This document shows, piece by piece, positions 24,738 to 31,452 of a stretch of 64,000 nt of DNA. The stretch covers positions 434,001 through 498,000 of the forward strand of contig VANK01000001.1 of the NCBI GenBank assembly GCA_008682415.1, written 5' to 3'. The notes under the pieces were generated by a model that was not told the DNA's origin, ran no database searches, and worked only from the letters and a program-made list of their open reading frames with translations. The translations under genes and the position numbers were made by a program. Numbering within the stretch: the stretch's first letter is position 1; every line of letters begins with the position of its first letter. The DNA comes from Acidobacteria bacterium AB60 (GTDB taxonomy: Bacteria > Acidobacteriota > Terriglobia > Terriglobales > Acidobacteriaceae).

Positions 24738-24758
24738 CAGTGAACAGTGGTCAGTGGA
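24738..24758. repeat. heptamer repeat, CAGTGNN x3
   Basis: CAGTGAA, CAGTGGT, CAGTGGA fill the 29-base gap between the convergent stop codons of the DapA-like and PepSY-TM genes. Unit sequence is the same as at 11251-11320. Confidence 0.75.
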
Positions 24759-24764
24759 CGGCGG

Positions 24765-25229
24765 CTAGAACTGCATGAGGAGGATGGGGACGAGGATGCC
24801 GGCGAGGAGCAGGGCGGTGGCGAGGATGCGGTCGCGCCGGTATTTCCAGGCCAGATAAAGACCTGAGAGGGTAGAGAGGAAGAGGCTCAGGGCGACGATC
24901 AGGAAGAAGATTTTGAGGGGCAGGGCATTCCGTTTCGGCTGTGTGGGAGCGGAGGGCTCTGCCCTCTTTTCGTCGGGTTTCTTTTCGCCGGCTGCGTTCA
25001 CAGGGGCAGATTGCGGCTGGGCTTTGCGGACGGGGATCTGGGTGGTCTGTTTCTTGTGAATCTGGGCGAGAAGGAGAATCCACTGCGGCGGCTTGTAGTT
25101 GCTGTCGCGTGCGGATTCGTGGAGCGAGAAGGTCTGCAGGGCTCCGGTGAGAGCGAAGAAGAGGATGGCGGGCGCGGTGAAGACGCCGATGTAGAGATGG
25201 GTTTTGCGAAAGAACTGCAGCCAGTTCAC
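24765..25229 (-). CDS. PepSY-associated TM-type membrane protein, 154 aa
   Basis: A GTG start at 25229 with GGAG 9 bases upstream gives MNWLQFFRKTHLYIGVFTAP, the typical opening of PepSY-TM proteins (His before the first helix). Helices are at about 9-32, 102-120 and 130-150, with a long charged periplasmic or cytoplasmic loop (about 60-98, KKPDEKRAEPSAPTQPKR). It is smaller than classical PepSY-TM reductase partners and has only a few His, so heme binding is uncertain. It is the last gene of the minus-strand electron-transfer cluster and probably contributes to it. Confidence 0.7.
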   Translation of the reverse strand: MNWLQFFRKTHLYIGVFTAPAILFFALTGALQTFSLHESARDSNYKPPQWILLLAQIHKKQTTQIPVRKAQPQSAPVNAAGEKKPDEKRAEPSAPTQPKRNALPLKIFFLIVALSLFLSTLSGLYLAWKYRRDRILATALLLAGILVPILLMQF

Positions 25230-25344
25230 GGCCGGGCGAACTCCTTGAAGAGTCTGGGAACCGGTTGAGTATACGGCGTGACGATGAGCGCGCGATGAAC
25301 GGGCACTGACGACTCGTTCATCGCGAGCGCAAGCAGGGATGAAG

Positions 25345-26688
25345 TTAACCGACGCCGATGAGGGCGGCTGCTTCTTCGCGCATGTCCTTGGAGCCGAATG
25401 CGATGCCTGCGGCTTTGAGGAAGTCGGAGGGCGGGATGCCTCCGGCGAAGATCCAGACAAAGTCGTTTGGGATCTCGCGGACGCCGTCCTGACACTCGAG
25501 GATGACCTTGCCGGGCTGGAACTGCTTGGGGGCGGAGTTGAAGACGACGTCGAGCTTGCGGTGCTTGATGTGCTCGTCGATGCGTTTCTGGTTGCGGTCT
25601 TTGAGGCGCATGAACTCGCCGCGGCGGTAGGAGAGGGTGACCTTGTTGCCGGGCTGGTGGGCGAGGCCCATGGCGGCTTCGACGGCGCTGTCGCCGCCGC
25701 CGACGATGAGGATGTTCTTGTGGGTATAGTGGTCGGCCTCGATGAGCCGGTAGTAGACGTGGTCGAGCTCTTCTCCGGGGACGCCGAGTTTGCGGGGCGT
25801 TCCGGCGCGTCCGAGGGCGAGGATGACGGCGCGGGCGCGATAGAGGCCGCTGGCGGACTTGATGCTGAACAGGCCGTCCTCGTCTTTTTGGACGCGCTCG
25901 ACGAGTTCGCCGGTCTTGATGCAGAGGTCGGTGCGCTGCATGATGCCCTGCCAGAAGGCGAGCAGGTCTTCTTTGGAGAGGGAGGTCTTCTTGAATTTGC
26001 CGTGCAGCGGGAACTCGACCGGGCTGGTCATGACGAGTTTCTGGCGAGGGTATTTGCTGACGGTACCGCCCACTTCGTCCCGTTCGAGGGTGATGGTCTT
26101 GAGGTTCTTTTCGGCGGCGCGGAGGGAGGCGCTGATGCCAGCGGGGCCGGCGCCGACGATGACGAGGTCGAAGATGTCGCGGCCTTCGACGGCGGGCGCG
26201 TTGGCGAAGCGATCGGCGATGACGTCGACGCAGTCGCGGCCCTGGTTGACAGCGTTTTTGATGAGGGCGAGGCCGCCGAGTTCGCCGGCGATGAAGAGAT
26301 TGTCGACGCTGGTTTCGTTCTCGGAGGTGAGGCGGGGCATGTCGGCGGTGGCGCTGGCGGCGGCCATGACCATGGTGATGGCGCCGACGGGGCACTCGTC
26401 CGCGCAGAGGCCGTGGCCGATGCATTTGTGGCCGTTGACGATGGCGGCCTTACCGTTGATGACGGCGAGGACGTCGCCTTCGGGGCAGGCTTTGACGCAG
26501 GTGCCGCAGCCGATGCAGTTATCGACGTGGATGTGGGGGTGCTGCGACTTGGGGCCGTCGGAGAACAGTCCTCCGCGTTCCGCGGCGGCGCGGGCTTCAG
26601 CTTCCTTGCGGCGGTGCTTGAACCAGTAGCGAACGACGAAGAACCCGAGGACCGCCAAGGCGATCAGCCATGTGTAGAGCGTTTCCAT
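25345..26688 (-). CDS. membrane-anchored Fe-S flavoprotein oxidoreductase
   Basis: 447 aa. An N-terminal anchor (about 4-22, YTWLIALAVLGFFVVRYWF) precedes a ferredoxin domain (about 50-105). The first cluster motif CIGCGTCVKACP is complete. The second reads CIGHGLCADECP, with His in place of the second Cys. A thioredoxin-reductase-like FAD/NAD(P) module follows: FAD Rossmann DLVIVGAGPAGISAS (about 173) and dinucleotide-binding NILIVGGGDSAVEAA (about 313). No CxxC redox disulfide is seen in the reductase part. It likely passes electrons between NAD(P)H and the neighbouring b-type membrane protein. Only 3 bases separate it from that gene. Confidence 0.85.
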   Translation of the reverse strand: METLYTWLIALAVLGFFVVRYWFKHRRKEAEARAAAERGGLFSDGPKSQHPHIHVDNCIGCGTCVKACPEGDVLAVINGKAAIVNGHKCIGHGLCADECPVGAITMVMAAASATADMPRLTSENETSVDNLFIAGELGGLALIKNAVNQGRDCVDVIADRFANAPAVEGRDIFDLVIVGAGPAGISASLRAAEKNLKTITLERDEVGGTVSKYPRQKLVMTSPVEFPLHGKFKKTSLSKEDLLAFWQGIMQRTDLCIKTGELVERVQKDEDGLFSIKSASGLYRARAVILALGRAGTPRKLGVPGEELDHVYYRLIEADHYTHKNILIVGGGDSAVEAAMGLAHQPGNKVTLSYRRGEFMRLKDRNQKRIDEHIKHRKLDVVFNSAPKQFQPGKVILECQDGVREIPNDFVWIFAGGIPPSDFLKAAGIAFGSKDMREEAAALIGVG

Positions 26689-26691
26689 GGT

Positions 26692-27639
26692 CTAGTGGAA
26701 CCCCAATCCCGTAACAACGACGATGTGCATGATGGCGAGCACGGCGAAGGCGTAGCTGAAGGGGCGGTGCACGACGTGCCAGAGGTGGAAGACCTTCTGG
26801 GTGTGATTGAGGAAGATGAGGCGACGGGAGAGAGAGGCTTTCTGGCGCACCAGACGGACGACGCGCTCGACTTCGGGATTGGCGATGGCGCGCAGGCCGC
26901 CGAAGGAGAGGATCTTGGCGCCGAAGCTGGAGGCGGAAGCGCGGCGCAGGGCGGCGAGCTGAAAGGGCATGCGGAAGTCGAAGGCGAGCATTTCGACGAG
27001 GGCGAAGAGAGGGCCGATGCGGCGGATGTGATCAGGGGTGGGAACGCGAAGAACCTGCTCCAGCTCTTCGTGCGTGTAGATGGACTGGGCGGCGAGGGCG
27101 ATGCTGAGCTCGGCTTCGTTCTTCTGCAACTCGCCGAGGGAGAGCTCGGCGGCGGTGACGGAGCGCGGGATCTTGTTGTAGAGGTAGCGGCCGATGACGC
27201 CGCTGAGGGCGACGGCCACCATGATCCAGAACGCGATGCCGGCGATGCCGCGGAACTTGAAGGAGGCATGGAAGCCGATGATGAAGGGCGCGGTCACGCC
27301 GGCGATGACGTGGAAGTCCATCCAGTGCTTGGCGGTTCCGATGCGGCCGAGCCAGGGCCAGATCTTGCGCAGGGCATAGAGAAAGATGATGAAGAACAGG
27401 ACGGTGCCGAGGATGCCGAGGTTGATGCCGATGAGGCCGCTGGGTCGAAGGAGTTCGTGCTTGGGCGAGTAGGGTCTCTCTTCCAGGGGGAGCGTGTAGT
27501 AATTGAAGCCGTAGACGCAGAGGCCGATGAGGAAGAGCACGGAAGACAGCGCGGCGGTTCGGACACGGGCGAGGTGACCGCGCTCGGCAGATTTCTGGGC
27601 AGAGAGTGCAAGGGTTGGGCTGTTCTGTACGGTAGCCAT
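26692..27639 (-). CDS. membrane b-type cytochrome-like protein, 315 aa
   Basis: About six hydrophobic segments, for example RTAALSSVLFLIGLCVYGF, LGILGTVLFFIIFLYALR, IAFWIMVAVALSGVIGRYLY and FSYAFAVLAIMHIVVVTGL. His residues lie where b-heme ligands would be expected: HWMDFHVIAG, GFHASF, HLWHVVHRPF and MHIVV. A soluble helical loop (about 165-245) separates the helices. The pattern suggests a di-heme quinone- or flavoprotein-linked membrane cytochrome, but I cannot place it in a named family. It lies between a periplasmic protein and the Fe-S flavoprotein with 15- and 3-base gaps, so a complex is likely. Confidence 0.75.
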   Translation of the reverse strand: MATVQNSPTLALSAQKSAERGHLARVRTAALSSVLFLIGLCVYGFNYYTLPLEERPYSPKHELLRPSGLIGINLGILGTVLFFIIFLYALRKIWPWLGRIGTAKHWMDFHVIAGVTAPFIIGFHASFKFRGIAGIAFWIMVAVALSGVIGRYLYNKIPRSVTAAELSLGELQKNEAELSIALAAQSIYTHEELEQVLRVPTPDHIRRIGPLFALVEMLAFDFRMPFQLAALRRASASSFGAKILSFGGLRAIANPEVERVVRLVRQKASLSRRLIFLNHTQKVFHLWHVVHRPFSYAFAVLAIMHIVVVTGLGFH

Positions 27640-27654
27640 GTTCAGAGCCTCTGA

Positions 27655-28485
27655 TCAGTTTTTGGGATGCCCAGCGGGCTGGGCATCGGGCTTTGACTCG
27701 TCTTTGTTGTCGGGCTTGACCTTGACGTTGGGATCCTGTTCGGCTTCAGCGCCGAAGATCTTGTAGTCGGTGAATTTGTGGGTGTTGCGCCAGTGCTGTT
27801 TGGGGGTGGTGACTTCGACGGTGGCGAGGACCGGGAGAGTGAGGGCGGCGGAGTTCTTGGTGAGCTGGACGTAGCGATAGTCGACGTGCACGTTGAGGGA
27901 CCGCAGGCCGATGTCGGACATGTCGTCGACGAGGGTGGATTCCATGCGCAAGACCTGGCCGGTGTTCTTGTCGAGCCACGCGGTGCCTTTGAGCTCGAGG
28001 GGGAACTCGCGATTGCGCAGGGAGAGGGCGGCGAGGGTGCGCTGTCCGCGGATGTGGGTGAAGCGAATGGTGCTGGCGGCCACACCGTCAATGGTGTCGT
28101 CGGGGCCCTTCTCGAATTGGAAACCGCTGCTGTAGTAGGGATGGAAGACCAGGAGCAGGGTGGAGAAACCGTTGGTGACCAGCATGGGGAGCTGTTTGTG
28201 GGGAGCGGCCTTGGTTTCGAGACGGGACTCATTGAGCTGGAAGTCGTCGCCGCTGCCATCCATCATGATGAGGTAGTCGTAGGAGCTGTGTTCGGTGGTT
28301 TCGACGTGGCCCTTGGGGGTGAGCTTCTCCTGGGTCACGGTCTCCTTGCAGTGCAGGTTGCCGAGCTGGGAGATGTACTGGACGACCTGCTTCTGTGCCT
28401 GAACGGGCACGCCGGGGGTGGTTTGCGCCGGGGCGATCACGGCTGCGGCCAAAGTGCAGGCGAGAAGAGAAGTGCGCACGCGCAT
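27655..28485 (-). CDS. exported hypothetical protein, 276 aa
   Basis: Signal peptide MRVRTSLLACTLAAAVIAPA at ATG 28485 (GGAA upstream). The mature protein has a single Cys (NLHCKET), beta-rich segments (TAWLDKNTGQVLRMESTLVD, LNVHVDYRYVQLTKNSAALT) and a charged Asp/Lys/Pro tail (KVKPDNKDESKPDAQP). The middle resembles the lipoprotein-localisation or DUF-type outer-membrane-lipoprotein sorting fold in pattern only. It is 15 bases upstream of the b-type membrane gene and so likely the first gene of the short operon. Confidence 0.7.
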   Translation of the reverse strand: MRVRTSLLACTLAAAVIAPAQTTPGVPVQAQKQVVQYISQLGNLHCKETVTQEKLTPKGHVETTEHSSYDYLIMMDGSGDDFQLNESRLETKAAPHKQLPMLVTNGFSTLLLVFHPYYSSGFQFEKGPDDTIDGVAASTIRFTHIRGQRTLAALSLRNREFPLELKGTAWLDKNTGQVLRMESTLVDDMSDIGLRSLNVHVDYRYVQLTKNSAALTLPVLATVEVTTPKQHWRNTHKFTDYKIFGAEAEQDPNVKVKPDNKDESKPDAQPAGHPKN

Positions 28486-28938
28486 GGGGGAGATTCCTTT
28501 CTTGCAGGAGACGCGGAAGCCGTGCAGAACGGCGAGCGAGGCAGAGAATCCGGATCGGAGGGCCGCCGGGGCGAGGCGGGGCGCGCACGAGGATTGGGGC
28601 ACGCGCGAAGACGCGACTGCACGAGTCTGGGAAGAGCAAGGAAGCAATTGGAAAGCCCTGAGGGCTAAGTTCATTACCATCTCCGTTGCAAAATCCCGTT
28701 CGGAAAGTTACGCCGAATCGGGCAAATCGTTCCACGGCCAGACAGGCCCAGGAGAAAGTCGGCAACCGGCACGAGGGGAGAAGGAAACACCACTTAGTGC
28801 CTGTTTGTACTGTAACTTTTCCTGATTGCCGGAGATATTCGGATCGTCTGAGCAGACATTCTTATCCGATATCTTTTCGCACGCGGAGCAAGAGGAGGAG
28901 CGCGCGACCAGCAGGTTGATAGAACAAGGCAACGAAGG
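28486..28938. other. 453-base intergenic region with a nested inverted repeat
   Basis: No gene is supported. At 28834-28873 GATATTCGGAT pairs with ATCCGATATC (one bulged T). Inside that lies a perfect small stem GTCTG-AG-CAGAC (28846-28857). It sits 65-105 bases after the stop of the multiheme cytochrome gene and could be its terminator or a processing site, though no T-run follows. The remainder should include the promoter of the downstream operon. Confidence 0.45.
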
Positions 28939-31041
28939 TTAAGTATGGGCCCGAGTTAACTTACTCAGACTACCATGCGGGGAGTTAGAGAGCGTGGGCT
29001 GTAAAGATGTTTTCTGCATCTTAACATTCGATTCTGTGGCATGAAAAGGGAATTCTGAGCCGAGTCCGCGCGGCCACGGGAGAAGAGAAGACTTCTGCGT
29101 GGCCTTGGGGACGTTCATGCCGTGGCATGCTTCGCAGGCGACGGGCGTGGGCTTGTAGAAGAGCACATCCTTTCCTTCCACTTCCTTCTTCAACTTGTGG
29201 CAATCCGCGCAGGGCACGCCTTCGTGTCCTCCTTTGAGGGAGAAGGCGGTCTTTTCATGATCGAAGAGCGCGGGCTTCCACTTATTGCTGTTGTGGCAGG
29301 AGGCGCAGTCGTTTTCTTTGTCGGCGAACTGCTTGCCGTGCGGGTCTTCGTGGCAGTCGCTGCAGCCGTGGGGAGCCTTGCTGAAGTCGACGTGGAGCAG
29401 AGTGCGTTCGAGATTGGGCGGCTTGTGGCAATCGGCGCACTCGACGGCGCGGTGGGAGCCGATGAGGGGGAACTTTGTGGTGGAGTGATCGAACGCCGTC
29501 ATGTCCTTCCACTCCCGGGTGGTGTGGCAGGCCTCGCAGCCGAGAGGCTGGCCTTTGGCATTCTTCGCGGCCATGCGCTGGGCGAACTCTCCATGATGAA
29601 TGTCTTCATGACAGGAGCTGCAGCTCAGGTTGGGGAAGTGGTAGAGAGCCTTGGCATTGGGAGAAGGCGGCTTGTGGCAGTCGTTGCAGGCCACGGCGAT
29701 GTGGCCGCCGGTCAGCGGGAAGCTGCTCTTCTGGTGCCTGGCCAGAGTGTAGTTGGTCACCTTCCAGGTATTGCCGTTGTGGCATTGCTCGCAGCGGTTG
29801 TTCCAGGGAGCGGCGGCGAACTGTCCCTCGTGCTCGTCCTTGTGGCAGTCGGTGCAGGCGGCGAACTTGAGCTTGTATTTGGTGTCCTTGCCCGCGGGGA
29901 CGTGGCAGGCGGCGCACTTGACGTTGGCGTGCGGAGGCACGAGCGGGTACTTGGTTTTGGCGTGATCGGAGGCGGTGAAGGTGGAGGGACTCCAGCCCTG
30001 CACGGTGTGGCAGCTTTCGCACTTGCCCTTGTCGGTACGCTGCGCGAACTGCCCTTGATGCTCGTCCTGGTGGCAATCGGCGCAGGCGGCGAAGGGAATG
30101 TGCTTCTTGAAGTCGCCGCTCTTATGACAGGCGTCACAGGCTACTTCGCGATGCTTACCGACCAGCGGGTACTGGGTCTTGGAGTGATCGAACTTGGTGG
30201 TGAAGGGAGTGCGCATCCAGGAGGCGGTGTTGTGGCAGGTATCGCATCCCTGCTTGAACTCGCCCTTGTGCGGATCGGCGTGGCAGTCGTTGCAGTAGAG
30301 GAACTTGATGCCGGCGTAACGGGGCAGGTTATCGGGGCCTGGTGTGTGGCACTTCGCGCAGGGGACGGCGGTGTGCTTGCCGGTCAGCGGATAGCGGGTC
30401 TTGGAGTGATCGAATGTCTGCTCGTCGAACTTGGCGCCCTTCCAGGTGGTGGTGTTGTGGCACTGCAGGCAGTTCTGGCCGAGACGGCCCTGGTGGTGAT
30501 CCTCATGGCAGCTGCTGCAGGTGGTGGTGAGGCCCATCCAGGTGTGATTCAGGTCCTTGGTGTTCAGCAGGGCGCGGGCGGACTGGGGGATGTTCTTGGC
30601 GACGTGGCAGCTGCGGCAGGGGGTGGAGGCGTGCTTTCCATCGAGCACATAGCCGGTCTTGGAGTGATCGAAGCCTTTGGGCGTGGGATCCCAGTGGAGC
30701 ATGTTGAAGTTTTCGCCGTTGTGGTCGGAGTGGCATTTGACGCAGGCGGCGCCGGGAGGTCCGGGGAGGGGATAGGTGGAGTGCAGTCCGTGGTGACCCT
30801 GGACCTCCGCGGCGATCTCGCGGTGACACTCGCTGCACCGAAACGAGGCAGAGCGGGTGTTGACCATGTGGCACTGGGTGCAGTTGGCGGGGCCATTGAG
30901 GCCCTGATGGGCGCGCGCGAGCGGGCCGGGCGAGATCTGACTATGGGCGGCGAGGGGGACGAGGAAGAGGGCGATCCCGGCGCAAGCGAGCCGGAGCAAC
31001 AGGATCCATGGGCGAGCGTAACGAACTGCTCCAGTGTGCAT
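28939..31041 (-). CDS. 23-heme periplasmic/extracellular cytochrome c
   Basis: 700 aa. The N-terminus (PWILLLRLACAGIALFLVPL, then AAHSQ) is a signal peptide. I count 23 CXXCH heme-attachment motifs, from CTQCH to CEACH. Most occur in a repeating module of about 60 residues with FDHSKTxYPLxGKH, CxxCH and a following CxxCHxDxHxGxF, as in cytochrome c7/c3-type multiheme proteins. The C-terminal 50 residues carry no heme. It could store electrons or conduct them across the periplasm to or from the cell surface. Downstream on the same strand are the b-type and Fe-S flavoprotein genes. AAGG precedes the ATG at 31041. Confidence 0.93.
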   Translation of the reverse strand: MHTGAVRYARPWILLLRLACAGIALFLVPLAAHSQISPGPLARAHQGLNGPANCTQCHMVNTRSASFRCSECHREIAAEVQGHHGLHSTYPLPGPPGAACVKCHSDHNGENFNMLHWDPTPKGFDHSKTGYVLDGKHASTPCRSCHVAKNIPQSARALLNTKDLNHTWMGLTTTCSSCHEDHHQGRLGQNCLQCHNTTTWKGAKFDEQTFDHSKTRYPLTGKHTAVPCAKCHTPGPDNLPRYAGIKFLYCNDCHADPHKGEFKQGCDTCHNTASWMRTPFTTKFDHSKTQYPLVGKHREVACDACHKSGDFKKHIPFAACADCHQDEHQGQFAQRTDKGKCESCHTVQGWSPSTFTASDHAKTKYPLVPPHANVKCAACHVPAGKDTKYKLKFAACTDCHKDEHEGQFAAAPWNNRCEQCHNGNTWKVTNYTLARHQKSSFPLTGGHIAVACNDCHKPPSPNAKALYHFPNLSCSSCHEDIHHGEFAQRMAAKNAKGQPLGCEACHTTREWKDMTAFDHSTTKFPLIGSHRAVECADCHKPPNLERTLLHVDFSKAPHGCSDCHEDPHGKQFADKENDCASCHNSNKWKPALFDHEKTAFSLKGGHEGVPCADCHKLKKEVEGKDVLFYKPTPVACEACHGMNVPKATQKSSLLPWPRGLGSEFPFHATESNVKMQKTSLQPTLSNSPHGSLSKLTRAHT

Positions 31042-31452
31042 CAGTTGCCTTGCGTGCCTGGTTGGCCAAGTTAACAGCTGCTAGGAATGCGGTCTTCGAT
31101 GGAGCCGCGCAACCGGGAAGGCAATCAGGTATCCAAGCGAAGTCAGCGCAGTACGGCTTTCGTGGGTTCTTTGGAAGCTGCGGAGGAAGCAGCGCGGCCA
31201 AAGAACGTGCATGCATTCAACACAAGGGCAGTTACGAGTATCGCGCACCCGGGAACACTGCGGCAACACGCAGCGTTCAGTCCATTTGCGTGCGGTGAAG
31301 ACCGGGATGAACGAGGGGTGAAAACGGCAATCCCTGTCTCAAGCTCAACATACACATAGAGGGGAGGCTGTGGGAAGGGGAAAGGGGGCGCGGACCCATG
31401 AGCAAGCACGAATCGCGCGGGTTTTGTTTTCGGGCTACAGGAACGGCGATTG
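31042..31452. other. 411-base divergent intergenic region
   Basis: Between the multiheme cytochrome (minus) and cheA (plus). I see no conserved gene, hairpin or repeat. Short frames here have no plausible start or composition. Both promoters should lie here but no convincing -35/-10 pair stands out. Confidence 0.5.

Noticed and set aside
25339-27654. 771-codon plus-strand frame opposite the Fe-S flavoprotein and b-type genes
   Set aside because: Composition is dominated by Asp, Glu, Gly, Ala and Val as expected for the antisense of GC-rich genes, and the minus strand has clear domains and catalytic motifs.
29122-31074. 650-codon plus-strand frame opposite the multiheme cytochrome
   Set aside because: It is the antisense shadow of 23 CXXCH motifs and has no recognisable domain.
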